From the NCBI RefSeq assembly GCF_015291665.1, contig NZ_CP030048.1, positions 806,001 through 870,000 of the forward strand: a stretch of DNA of 64,000 bases. Direction: 5' to 3'. The notes beneath the pieces were generated by a model. The model worked only from the letters and a program-made list of their open reading frames with translations, had not been told where the DNA came from and searched no databases. Source of the DNA: Bradyrhizobium sp. CCBAU 53338. GTDB lineage: Bacteria; Pseudomonadota; Alphaproteobacteria; Rhizobiales; Xanthobacteraceae. The position numbers and the translations under genes were made by a program. Positions 54,649 to 62,850 of the stretch are shown piece after piece (positions within the stretch are counted from its first letter, which is position 1; the number at the start of each line of letters is the position of its first letter).

Positions 54649-55800
54649 CTAGCGCCAGGCCTCGATCGGCACCGGGTGGTCGCGACCGCCCTCGGCGATC
54701 TGGCGCGCCATCACCATCGACTGCTCGAGGCAGTCATCGATGTCGAGGCCGTAGCGATAGCTGCCGGCGCGGCCGATCGAATAGACGTGGTCGGGCATCA
54801 GCGCATAATACTTGCGCGCGAGTTCCTGCTCGGACTTGAACGGCAGCGGATAGTGCTTGCCGTTGTGCGAGGGGATCTCCATCCCGACGAGGCTGGTCGG
54901 CGATTTGTGATGCGTGAACTTCTTGTATTCGACCAGCCGCGTGAACGCCTCGTCATTGGCGTAATAGAGGAAGTAGACGTGCTCGGGGAAGACGTGCTCT
55001 GTCGGCAGCACGATCTTGTGGAAGTCGCGGCCGATGAAGGCAAGCTCGCCATGGCAGCGGCCGAACGGCTCGTCCGGCGAGATGGTCGAGATGATGACGT
55101 CGTAGCTGTGCTTCTCGCCGCCGAACCAGACCGCGCGCCCCGGCAGATCGTACTGCTCGATGCGTGTCGACAGCAGCACGCGTGCGCCTTCGGTCGCGAC
55201 GTCGAAGTAGCGGTTGTAGCCGTCCTCCGCGTGCGGATAGGCCGACCATGCAGTGTCCCATGCGGCGCGCGAGCCGCTCTTGATGGTGACGCCCTTCGGC
55301 GACCAGTTGAACGTGTCGATGCGCTTGTTGTCGTCGACCAGCCACATCTTCTTGTTGTACTTGTCGATCAGCTTGTCATAGAGCGTCTGGCCGACCGAGC
55401 CGACCCAATATTCCTCGAGGTTCTTGGCTTCCGCGACGCCGCGTGCCGACTGCCGCTCCGTGGCGATCTTCGCGCTATCAGGCATCCGCGCGATGTCGTC
55501 CTCGTGGATCGGATAGTTGTAGAAGGCGTTGTCGCGCTCGACATAGGTGATGAACTGGTGGTCGGCGCAGGAGCGCAGCGGCACGATCGCATCCATGTAG
55601 TCGTAGACGGCGCGGTTCTGGGTCAGGAAGTGGCGCGGGCCGAACGTGTAGGGGTGGCCGCCATACCAGAAGGTGCGCACGCCGGCGCCGAGGAACGGCG
55701 CGGCCTCGACGATCGTGACGTCCCAGCCGCCCAGCTTCATGAGCTGATGCGTCGCCGCGCAGCCGGCGATGCCGCCGCCGATCACCAGAGCTGTCTTCAT
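54649..55800 (-). CDS. UDP-galactopyranose-mutase-like FAD protein
   Basis: 383 aa. KTALVIGGGIAGCAATHQLM is the FAD dinucleotide motif. PYTFGPRHFLTQNRAVYDYM, NAFYNYPIHEDDIARMP and KLIDKYNKKMWLVDDNKRID follow the Glf family, as do the C-terminal GRAGSYRYGLDIDDCLEQSM. Glf converts a pyranose nucleotide sugar to its furanose form. In this cluster the substrate may be an unusual sugar, so the symbol is left blank. Gene order: GmhB-like, this gene, C-methyltransferase, with stop-start abutment to the last. Confidence 0.87.
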   Translation of the reverse strand: MKTALVIGGGIAGCAATHQLMKLGGWDVTIVEAAPFLGAGVRTFWYGGHPYTFGPRHFLTQNRAVYDYMDAIVPLRSCADHQFITYVERDNAFYNYPIHEDDIARMPDSAKIATERQSARGVAEAKNLEEYWVGSVGQTLYDKLIDKYNKKMWLVDDNKRIDTFNWSPKGVTIKSGSRAAWDTAWSAYPHAEDGYNRYFDVATEGARVLLSTRIEQYDLPGRAVWFGGEKHSYDVIISTISPDEPFGRCHGELAFIGRDFHKIVLPTEHVFPEHVYFLYYANDEAFTRLVEYKKFTHHKSPTSLVGMEIPSHNGKHYPLPFKSEQELARKYYALMPDHVYSIGRAGSYRYGLDIDDCLEQSMVMARQIAEGGRDHPVPIEAWR

Positions 55801-55878
55801 CCGTCCGGTCCAGTCCCCATATGAATCGACAAGATGCGAATCGAGATCATGCCGGTATCGGCGAACGGCCGGACCGCG

Positions 55879-56493
55879 TCAATCGGGCTGGCCGGCTTGT
55901 CCGTGTTTCGCCGGATGAGCCACACAGAATGCGACGGCTTCGCCGACGTCGGCGAACATCCGGTCGGGCACCGGCGGCGCGCGGTCCGGATAGCGCTCGA
56001 CATCACGGCAGGCGTATCCTGTCCGCACGCCATAGCTCGTCAGCCCCATCGCGTGCCCCGCGCCAATATCGCGCAGGCTGTCGCCGATCAGCGGAGAGCG
56101 GCCGAGATCGATGCCGAAATCGGCAATTGCCCGGCGCAACAGCAATGTTCCGGGCTTGCGGCACTCACAGGCGATTTGGAATTCGGGCGCGCCGCCCGGC
56201 GTCTGCTCCGGATGATGCGGGCAGAAATAGATGGCATCGACGATACCCCCGTCCTGGGCCAGCAATTCACGGAGCCTTGCGAAAATCGTCTCCAGGCCGG
56301 TGAGCGTGACAAAACCCTTCGCCACCTGGGCGCGGTTGGTGACGATGATTGCGAGGTAACCTGCCTCTCGTGCGGTCCGCACGGCCCGGCCTGCGCCCGG
56401 GATCAGCCTGATATCGTCCGGTCCCAGCACGCCATGGCCGCCGGGCTCCTCGTTCAGCACGCCGTCGCAGTCGAAGAAGATGGCTGGGCGCAT
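55879..56493 (-). CDS. HAD-IIIA phosphatase (GmhB-like)
   Basis: 204 aa. AIFFDCDGVLNEEPGGHG is the HAD nucleophile motif, YLAIIVTNRAQVAKGFVT motif II, and GRSPLIGDSLRDIGAGHAMG motif IV. The GmhB zinc loop is present (FCPHHPEQ, ACECRKPG). GmhB removes the 7-phosphate from heptose 1,7-bisphosphate. It would supply the missing step between the kinase and nucleotidyltransferase activities of the fusion encoded at 47172, though it is on a separate transcription unit. Confidence 0.9.
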   Translation of the reverse strand: MRPAIFFDCDGVLNEEPGGHGVLGPDDIRLIPGAGRAVRTAREAGYLAIIVTNRAQVAKGFVTLTGLETIFARLRELLAQDGGIVDAIYFCPHHPEQTPGGAPEFQIACECRKPGTLLLRRAIADFGIDLGRSPLIGDSLRDIGAGHAMGLTSYGVRTGYACRDVERYPDRAPPVPDRMFADVGEAVAFCVAHPAKHGQAGQPD

Positions 56494-56630
56494 GGGCGTT
56501 CCGGTGGGTTGGCTATGCTTGTAGTGCGTAGTGCTGAAGGAGCGAAGCGAAATCCGGGTTTCATGCCTATTGTGCTGTGCATCGTCCGCGGTCTATGTGC
56601 TCAGGCAAAGCCGCCATTCCAGGAGATTGT

Positions 56631-57875
56631 ATGCCAGCCCCAGGCCAAAGCCCTGAGCGGAGCGCGAAGGCGCTGCTGCTTGAAGGTGTCAACGACAGCG
56701 CCGTGGATCTGTTCAAAAGTGCGGGCTTCGCCAATGTCGAGCGCCTGACCAAGGCGCTGGATGGCGAGGCGCTGCGCCAGGCGCTGAAGGGCGTGTCGCT
56801 GCTCGGTATCCGATCGCGCACCCAGATCACCGACGAGGTGCTGGCGGCCGCCGACGGGTTGCTCGCGGTCGGCTGCTTCAGCGTCGGAACCAACCAGGTG
56901 GATCTGCTGGCGGCGCGCAAGCGCGGCATTCCCGTCTTCAACGCGCCGTTCTCCAACACGCGCAGCGTTGCCGAACTCGTGATCGGCGAGATCGTGATGC
57001 TGCTGCGGCAGATCTTTCCGCGCTCGGTGTCGGCCCATGAGGGCGGCTGGGACAAGTCCGCGGCCGGCAGCCGCGAGGTGCGCGGCCGCACGCTCGGCAT
57101 CATCGGCTATGGCAATATCGGCTCGCAGCTCTCGACGCTTGCCGAGGCGATGGGCATGCGCGTGATCTATTACGACCGCACCGACAAGCTCCGTCACGGC
57201 AACACCGAGCCGGTCGAGAAGCTGAACGAACTGCTGGCGCAGAGCGACGTTGTCAGCCTGCACGTCCCGGAGACGCCGGAGACCGCGGGCATGATCGGCG
57301 AGAATGAGCTGCGCGCGATGAAGCCGGGCTCGTTCCTGATCAACAACAGCCGCGGTACCGTGGTCGATCTCGATGCGCTCGCGGGCGCGCTGCGCGACGG
57401 CCACATTGCGGGGGCTGCCATCGACGTGTTTCCGGTCGAGCCGTCGTCGAACTCGGAGCGCTTCAAGAGCCCGGTACAGGGCCTCAACAACGTCATCCTG
57501 ACCCCGCATGTCGGCGGCTCGACCGAAGAAGCACAGGAGCGCATCGGCGGCGAGGTGGCGCGCAAGCTGGTCGACTATTTCATCACGGGTTCGACAATGG
57601 GCGCGGTGAATTTCCCGGAGGTGCAGTTGCATTTGCGACCCTCCGGTGCGCGCTTCAGTCACGTCCATCGCAACGTGCCGGGCATGCTGCGCCGGCTGAA
57701 CGAGGTCTTCCTCCAACGCGACATCAACATCGCCGCGCAATACCTGGAGACCGCCGGCGACCTCGGCTACGTCGTGCTCGATGCCGATCTTAACGGTGCG
57801 GATTCGGGCGCCTTGCTCGCGCAGATCCGCGCGCTCGAAGGCACCGTCGGCGCGCGGCTGGTGTTCGAGCACTAG
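56631..57875 (+). CDS. serA: D-3-phosphoglycerate dehydrogenase
   Basis: First step of serine synthesis. 414 aa from ATG 56631 with an AGGAG ribosome site, close to the 410-aa E. coli form. Rossmann motif TLGIIGYGNIGSQLSTLAEA, active-site Arg region FLINNSRGTVVDLDALAGAL, and catalytic His in VILTPHVGGSTEEAQERIGG. The C-terminal ACT domain (MLRRLNEVFLQRDINIAAQY) allows serine feedback. The stop is one base before the convergent emrB stop. Confidence 0.95.
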   Translation: MPAPGQSPERSAKALLLEGVNDSAVDLFKSAGFANVERLTKALDGEALRQALKGVSLLGIRSRTQITDEVLAAADGLLAVGCFSVGTNQVDLLAARKRGIPVFNAPFSNTRSVAELVIGEIVMLLRQIFPRSVSAHEGGWDKSAAGSREVRGRTLGIIGYGNIGSQLSTLAEAMGMRVIYYDRTDKLRHGNTEPVEKLNELLAQSDVVSLHVPETPETAGMIGENELRAMKPGSFLINNSRGTVVDLDALAGALRDGHIAGAAIDVFPVEPSSNSERFKSPVQGLNNVILTPHVGGSTEEAQERIGGEVARKLVDYFITGSTMGAVNFPEVQLHLRPSGARFSHVHRNVPGMLRRLNEVFLQRDINIAAQYLETAGDLGYVVLDADLNGADSGALLAQIRALEGTVGARLVFEH

Positions 57876-57876
57876 T

Positions 57877-59493
57877 CTAGTGCGTGCCGCCACCGGTGGC
57901 CGCCTTCACCCGCCGCGTCAGCGCCACCGCGATCGCGGCGAGCACCAGCACCGCGCCGATGACGGCGAACGCGTCGGAATAGCCCATCACCAGCGCCTGG
58001 CGCTTCACGGTCTTGCCCAGCGCGATGATGGCCTGCTCGCGCGCGGCGTTGGGGTCGGGCACGCCATGGGCGACGAAGTAGTCCGTCATCTGCGCGAGGC
58101 GGGTGCGGACTTCCTCGCGGCCGAGCGTGACCGATTGGCCGATGATGTTGGAGTGGAATTGCTCGCGCTTGGTGATGATGGTGGCGAGCGTTGCGGTGCC
58201 GATCGCGCCGCCGAGATTGCGGAACATGTTGCTGATGCCGGAGGCCGCGGCCGCGTCCTGCGGCGCGATGCCGCCCGTCAGCACCGAGGTCAGCGGCGTC
58301 AGCACCATGGCCTGGCCGACGGCGCGCACGATGTTCGGAATCCAGAGCTGGTCGCCGGCATAGTCGGGCGACATCGCCGTGTTCATGAAGCAACTATAGG
58401 CGAAGATGAGGAGCCCGGTGATGGCGATGTAACGCGTGTCGAAGCGCTGCATCAGTTTCGGGATCAGCGGGATCAGCACGAGTTGCGGCAGGCCGGTCCA
58501 GGCCAGCACATTGCCGATCTGCTCGGCATTGTAGCCCTGCGCCTGGCCGAGATAGGCGGGCAGGATATAGACCGAGCCGAACAGCGCGAAGCCGACCATG
58601 GTCATCGCGATCGTGCCGAAGCCGAAATTGCGCTGTTTCAGCAGGAGCAGGCGGATCAGCGGCTTCTCGATGTTGAGCTCGATTGCAACGAACAGCGTCA
58701 GGCTGACGGCCGCAATGACCGCCAGCTTGACGATGAAGGGCGAGGAAAACCAGTCGTCCTTGTTGCCTTCCTCGAGCACGGCTTGCAGCGCCGACAGGCC
58801 GATCGCCATGGTGAGGATGCCGCCCCAGTCGCCGTCCTTCAAAAGGCCAAGCTGCATCTTCTGCCGTTCCAGCGTCAGATAGAGCGCGGTGACCATCACG
58901 GCGGTCGGGACCACGTTGACGAAGAAGATGGTGCGCCAGCCATAGGTTTCGGTGAGATAGCCGCCGATGGTCGGGCCGATCGCCGGGGCAAAGGTCACGG
59001 ACAGCGCGAAGATCGCGAGTCCGACGGGCTGCTGCGGCTTCGGCAGCTTGGTCAGGACCAGCGTGAACGCCATCGGGATCAGCACGCCACCGGCAAACCC
59101 TTGCAGGCCGCGCATCGCGATCATGGACGGCAGGTCGTGGGTGAAGGCGCAGGCGACCGAGAAGGCCGCAAACAACGTCGCACTCGCCAGCATGTAGCGG
59201 CGGAACGTGAAGACGCGGCTCAGATAGTCGGTCAGCGGGATCACGATGATCTCGCCGATCAGATACGAGGTCGAGATCCAGGAGCCGTTGTCGGCGCCGG
59301 TGCCGATGCCGCCCTCGATGTTGGCCAGCGAGGCGTTGGTGATCTGGATGTTCAGGATCGCCATGAACGAGCCGATCATCGCCGCGAGCACGGCGACCCA
59401 GACCGCGGCGCTCGCGCGGTTGGGATCAGCGGCGACGTGATTAGACGTCGCGCCCCGTGTTGCTTGCGTCGAAAGTGAGAGGCTGTTTGACAT
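57877..59493 (-). CDS. emrB: DHA2 family MFS drug transporter (EmrB-like)
   Basis: 538 aa with 14 membrane segments. WVAVLAAMIGSFMAILNIQI, TNASLANIEGG and WISTSYLIGEIIVIPLTDYL are the standard N-terminus of EmrB/QacA proteins. ATG 59493 has a GGAGGG site and lies 53 bp inside the end of emrA, in another frame. It forms a tripartite proton-driven pump with EmrA and an outer-membrane channel that is not in this window. Regulation is probably through the divergent TetR gene. Confidence 0.93.
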   Translation of the reverse strand: MSNSLSLSTQATRGATSNHVAADPNRASAAVWVAVLAAMIGSFMAILNIQITNASLANIEGGIGTGADNGSWISTSYLIGEIIVIPLTDYLSRVFTFRRYMLASATLFAAFSVACAFTHDLPSMIAMRGLQGFAGGVLIPMAFTLVLTKLPKPQQPVGLAIFALSVTFAPAIGPTIGGYLTETYGWRTIFFVNVVPTAVMVTALYLTLERQKMQLGLLKDGDWGGILTMAIGLSALQAVLEEGNKDDWFSSPFIVKLAVIAAVSLTLFVAIELNIEKPLIRLLLLKQRNFGFGTIAMTMVGFALFGSVYILPAYLGQAQGYNAEQIGNVLAWTGLPQLVLIPLIPKLMQRFDTRYIAITGLLIFAYSCFMNTAMSPDYAGDQLWIPNIVRAVGQAMVLTPLTSVLTGGIAPQDAAAASGISNMFRNLGGAIGTATLATIITKREQFHSNIIGQSVTLGREEVRTRLAQMTDYFVAHGVPDPNAAREQAIIALGKTVKRQALVMGYSDAFAVIGAVLVLAAIAVALTRRVKAATGGGTH

Positions 59494-60688
59494 GGCACGA
59501 CCCTCCGGAAACGAGTTTTGCCCTTGACGCATCGGCCGCCTTCGCGGTCGGCGCGGTCGAACGTGTTGCAATGGTGGGGATGACGGACATGCCCGGTCGC
59601 AGCGCGATGGCAGGCCCGTGTTCGTGATCGAGCGCGATCCTGACGGGGATGCGCTGCACCACCTTGGTGAAATTACCGGTGGCGTTATCAGGCGGCAGCA
59701 GCGCGAATTCCTGGCCGCTGGCCGGCGCGATAGAATCGACGTGACCGTGCACGATCTGACCCGGAAACATGTCGACCTCGATATCGACGGACTGGCCGGA
59801 CTTCACGTTGGTGAGCTGCGTTTCCTTGAAGTTGGCGACGACGTAGGCGCCCTCGGTCGGCACGATCGACATCAGCTGCGTGCCCGCCTGCACGAACTGG
59901 CCGACGCGCAAGGAGCGATTGCCGACCACGCCGTCGATCGGCGAGACGACATTGGTGTAGCCGAGGTTCAGCTCGGCCTGGTGCTGCACGGCTTCCGCGC
60001 GCGCTGCGGTGGCCCTGGCCTGCACGATCTCGGCCTTGAGCAAGTCGACCTGCTTGAGCGCCGAGGCGAGATTGGCGGTGTCGCGCTGGATCGCGGCCTC
60101 GGCGCCGGCGTTGCGCGACTGCGCCTGCTGCGCATTCTGCACGCTGCCTGAGCCGGTCGCGGCTAGATCGGTGTAGCGCTTGTTGTCTTGCGCGGCGAAA
60201 GTGAGGTTGGCCTGGTCGACGTCGAGCGTGGCGCGCGCGGCCTTGATCGCCGCCTGCTGCACCTCGATCTGCGCTTCCTTGCTGGAGATGGTGGCGTTCG
60301 CCGCCAACACGTCTGCCTTGGCCTGATCGAGTGTGACCTTGAAATCGCGATCGTCGATCCTGGCCAGCACCTGGCCGGCCTTCACATGCTCGTTATCGGC
60401 GACCAGGACACGGTTGAGATAGCCGCTGACCTTCGGCGCGATGGTGGTGTTGTCGGCCTTCACGTAGGCGTCATCGGTGGAGACCAGGTACCGGCCGACG
60501 GTCCAGTAATCGTAGCCGTACCAGCTCGCTCCGGCGAGGGCCACGACCGCAGCCCCCATTAGCAACAGCTTGCGGACATTGATCTTTTTCCCGACGGCGA
60601 CGGCTGGTGTGCCGGGCAGGACGCCCTCCAGCACGGACGCGGGAAGGGCAGTCTGGGCGGCAGCAGATGGGGTGGTGTGGACGGTCAT
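59441..60688 (-). CDS. emrA: HlyD/EmrA-type membrane fusion protein
   Basis: 415 aa from ATG 60688. One N-terminal membrane segment (KLLLMGAAVVALAGASWYGY), then VSTDDAYVKADNTTIAPKVS (biotinyl-lipoyl-like), a long alpha-helical hairpin at residues ~105-210 (Gln/Ala-rich), and NVVSPIDGVVGNRSLRVGQF. It is the periplasmic adaptor of an Emr pump. Its 3' end overlaps emrB by 53 bp, indicating tight coupling. Confidence 0.93.
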   Translation of the reverse strand: MTVHTTPSAAAQTALPASVLEGVLPGTPAVAVGKKINVRKLLLMGAAVVALAGASWYGYDYWTVGRYLVSTDDAYVKADNTTIAPKVSGYLNRVLVADNEHVKAGQVLARIDDRDFKVTLDQAKADVLAANATISSKEAQIEVQQAAIKAARATLDVDQANLTFAAQDNKRYTDLAATGSGSVQNAQQAQSRNAGAEAAIQRDTANLASALKQVDLLKAEIVQARATAARAEAVQHQAELNLGYTNVVSPIDGVVGNRSLRVGQFVQAGTQLMSIVPTEGAYVVANFKETQLTNVKSGQSVDIEVDMFPGQIVHGHVDSIAPASGQEFALLPPDNATGNFTKVVQRIPVRIALDHEHGPAIALRPGMSVIPTIATRSTAPTAKAADASRAKLVSGGSCHVKQPLTFDASNTGRDV

Positions 60689-60713
60689 GGCCGGCTCCCC
60701 TGAATTAGGAAAC

Positions 60714-60753
60714 TTGACGATTTCCAAAATGAGATTAGCTTTGGAATTGTCAA
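60714..60753. promoter_or_regulatory. Inverted repeat operator between emrA and tetR
   Basis: TTGACGATTTCCAAA (60714-60728) and TTTGGAATTGTCAA (60740-60753) are inverted copies with one indel and one mismatch around an 11-bp A/T-rich centre. Read on the minus strand, TTGACA is a candidate -35 for emrAB. This is the likely site for the divergent TetR protein. Confidence 0.75.
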
Positions 60754-60779
60754 TGGAATGACATGCATCATGTAAAGAC

Positions 60780-61451
60780 ATGGCTCGGGCAAAACCTTCG
60801 GACGAGAGCCGCCCGCGCGGACGGCCGCCGGTGCGCAGCGACGAGGAGACGACGAGAATCGTCCTCGAAGCCGCGCGGCATGCGTTTGCCGTCGAAGGCT
60901 ATGCCGCCACCAGCACCGAAGAGCTGGCGCGCCGCGCCGGCATCTCGACCAAGACGCTGTATCGTCTGTTTCCGGGCAAGGCTGCGCTGTTCGAGGCGAT
61001 GTGCGCCGACCGGCTCGAGCGGCTGCTCTCTGCCGTCGATCTCCAGGCGAGCGACGACGTCGATATCGAAACCGGCTTGCGCGCCGCATTGATGGCTTGC
61101 GCCGATCTCGCACTCGATCCCGAAGTCGTGGCGTTGCAGCGCATGGTGCTCCAGCAGTCCACCACATTCCCCGAGCTTGCAGCAAATTTCTACACCAACG
61201 GCATTGCCCGCACCGCCAAGGCGCTGGCCGGCTGGCTGCGCCTTCAGGTCCAGCGCAAGCGCATCGTCCTCGACGACGCCGAGGAAGTGGCCGGCATGCT
61301 GATCGGCATGGTCGCATCGGCGCCGCAGCGCGCAGCGATCTATGGCGGGGCGGCCCTGCCGTCACGCAGGCAGATCGAGCGTCGCGTGGAGACCTGCGCG
61401 GCCCTGTTCCTCGACGGCTGCCGCGCCAAATCGCCCCGGCGGTCCCTTTGA
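60780..61451 (+). CDS. TetR/AcrR family regulator of the Emr pump
   Basis: 223 aa. Basic N-terminus (ARAKPSDESRPRGRPPVRSD), helix-turn-helix HAFAVEGYAATSTEELARRA, GISTKTLYRLFPGKAALFEA, and a C-terminal domain of the AefR/TetR_C type. It is divergent from emrAB with a shared inverted repeat at 60714, so it is probably a local repressor of the pump. Its stop codon lies inside the -35 element of the next gene. Confidence 0.92.
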   Translation: MARAKPSDESRPRGRPPVRSDEETTRIVLEAARHAFAVEGYAATSTEELARRAGISTKTLYRLFPGKAALFEAMCADRLERLLSAVDLQASDDVDIETGLRAALMACADLALDPEVVALQRMVLQQSTTFPELAANFYTNGIARTAKALAGWLRLQVQRKRIVLDDAEEVAGMLIGMVASAPQRAAIYGGAALPSRRQIERRVETCAALFLDGCRAKSPRRSL

Positions 61452-61476
61452 CAATCCGGTTAGCGCCAATTATATA
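61448..61476 (+). promoter_or_regulatory. Consensus promoter for the marR-enoyl-CoA hydratase unit
   Basis: TTGACA (61448-61453), 17-bp spacer, TATATA (61471-61476): a perfect -35 and strong -10. The expected transcription start (about 7 nt downstream) falls on the marR ATG at 61483, so the message would be leaderless. No ribosome site precedes the ATG. The -35 contains the tetR stop codon. Confidence 0.8.
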
Positions 61477-61477
61477 G

Positions 61478-61489
61478 TTCGCATGCGAA
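61478..61489. promoter_or_regulatory. MarR operator palindrome over the start codon
   Basis: TTCGCATGCGAA, a perfect 12-bp palindrome whose centre contains the marR ATG and which lies at the predicted transcription start. Its location would let the MarR protein block initiation. The ATAGTTCGC...GCGAA type resembles sites of MarR proteins that sense aromatic acyl-CoA esters; that comparison is from memory. Confidence 0.65.
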
Positions 61490-61944
61490 GTAAATCGCCT
61501 GGGGCGAGGCACCACCGGCTGATCTATCTGCTGAGCGTCGCGCAACGCCGCTTGCAGCGCTGGATGGCGGCACAGCCGCAGAATGAAGTGACGCCGGCGC
61601 AGGCGGGGCTGCTGTTCATCCTCGGCAAGCAGGATGGGGTTCTCATGGGCGAGGCCGGTGCGGCGCTCGACATGGGACCAGGCGGCATTTCGGGCCTCGT
61701 CGATCGCAGCGCGGCGGCAAAACTGGTCGAGCGGCGCGCCGATCGCGAGGATGGCCGCGCCTGGCGCGTATGGCTCACGCCGAAGGGCCGCAATGTGCTG
61801 GCGCAGGCGAAGACCGACGCGGCCGCGGTCAACGCCGCACTGACGGAGGGATTTACCAGTGCGGAGATCGAGATCGTCGCGCGCTGGCTGACGAGCATTC
61901 AGGACAAGTTTCCAAGAGACACCGCAAGATATCCAGAGGAATAA
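61483..61944 (+). CDS. MarR family transcriptional regulator
   Basis: 153 aa from ATG 61483. RHHRLIYLLSVAQRRLQRWM, VTPAQAGLLFILGKQDGVLM, GEAGAALDMGPGGISGLVDR (recognition helix), and wing VERRADREDGRAWRVWLTPK. It is followed after 12 bp by an enoyl-CoA hydratase gene, suggesting that it senses a CoA thioester or free acid. Start choice rests on the promoter geometry; the longer open frame lies inside tetR. Confidence 0.9.
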   Translation: MRSKSPGARHHRLIYLLSVAQRRLQRWMAAQPQNEVTPAQAGLLFILGKQDGVLMGEAGAALDMGPGGISGLVDRSAAAKLVERRADREDGRAWRVWLTPKGRNVLAQAKTDAAAVNAALTEGFTSAEIEIVARWLTSIQDKFPRDTARYPEE

Positions 61945-61956
61945 GAGGAGACACTC

Positions 61957-62727
61957 ATGACCGAGCATGTGCGGGTTGAAACCAACGGCGGAATTCTCAC
62001 GATCACGCTGGCGCGCCCCGACAAGAAGAACGCGCTGACGGATGCGATGTATGGCAAGCTCGCCGACACCATCGAATCCGCCGAGTTCGATCCGTCCGCG
62101 CGCGTGCTGCTGATCCGCGGAGAGGGCGACATGTTCACCGCCGGCAACGATGTCGGCGAGTTCGCGGCCGTGGCGAGCGGCAGGTCAGAAGGCAGCCGTC
62201 ATGTCGGCCGCTTCATCCAGTCGCTGGCGCGCTGCACCCGTCCGCTGGTCGCGGCGGTGCAGGGCCGCGCCGTCGGCGTCGGCACCACGATGTTGCTACA
62301 TTGCGATCTCGTCGTGCTCGCCGAGAATGCTCAATTGTCGACCCCCTTCGTCAGCCTCGCATTGGTGCCGGAGGCCGCGTCAAGCCTGCTGATGCCGGCG
62401 CGGATCGGCTATGCCCGCGCCTACGAGATGTTTGCGCTCGGCGAGACCGTGCCGGCGAAGGCCGCTCTGGACTGGGGGCTCGCCAACCGCGTGGTGCCGC
62501 TCGACAAGCTCGATGCCGAGGCGCTTGCGCTGGCCCAGCGCCTGGCCCGGCAGCCGGCCGGTGCGCTCACCGCGACCAAGAAGCTGATGCGCAATGGCGA
62601 GGCGCTGGTCGCGCAGATGCTGGCCGAGGGCGAACAGTTCGCGCAACGCCTGCGCACCGCCGAGGCGCGCGAGGCGTTCACGGCGTTCGCCGAGCGGCGT
62701 CCGCCCAATTTCACGAAGGTTTCGTGA
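61957..62727 (+). CDS. Enoyl-CoA hydratase/isomerase family protein
   Basis: 256 aa crotonase-fold protein with an AAGAGGAG ribosome site. ILTITLARPDKKNALTDAMY, the oxyanion-hole motif AGNDVGEFAAVASG, AAVQGRAVGVGTTMLLHCDL and LVPEAASSLLMPARIGYARA are typical. At the usual catalytic Glu positions I see VGVGTT and LVPEAAS, so only the second Glu is conserved, which leaves hydratase or isomerase open. It is co-transcribed with marR. Confidence 0.9.
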   Translation: MTEHVRVETNGGILTITLARPDKKNALTDAMYGKLADTIESAEFDPSARVLLIRGEGDMFTAGNDVGEFAAVASGRSEGSRHVGRFIQSLARCTRPLVAAVQGRAVGVGTTMLLHCDLVVLAENAQLSTPFVSLALVPEAASSLLMPARIGYARAYEMFALGETVPAKAALDWGLANRVVPLDKLDAEALALAQRLARQPAGALTATKKLMRNGEALVAQMLAEGEQFAQRLRTAEAREAFTAFAERRPPNFTKVS

Positions 62728-62850
62728 CGATGCGGGCCTGATTAAAGGTTTGGCAAAGCGGAATTCCCAGCATTTGACTAAAACCTTAACGGAACATTGG
62801 CATGTCGCGGTGCAAGGTGGCCACTCCTGGAAGTAGGCCCCTTGTGACTC

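Noticed and set aside
40510..56493. Ordinary LPS core heptose cluster
   Set aside because: Not fully excluded, but the transaldolase, split transketolase, cysteine-less UGDH homologue and Gfo/Idh enzyme go beyond what ADP-heptose synthesis needs, and no heptosyltransferase is present.
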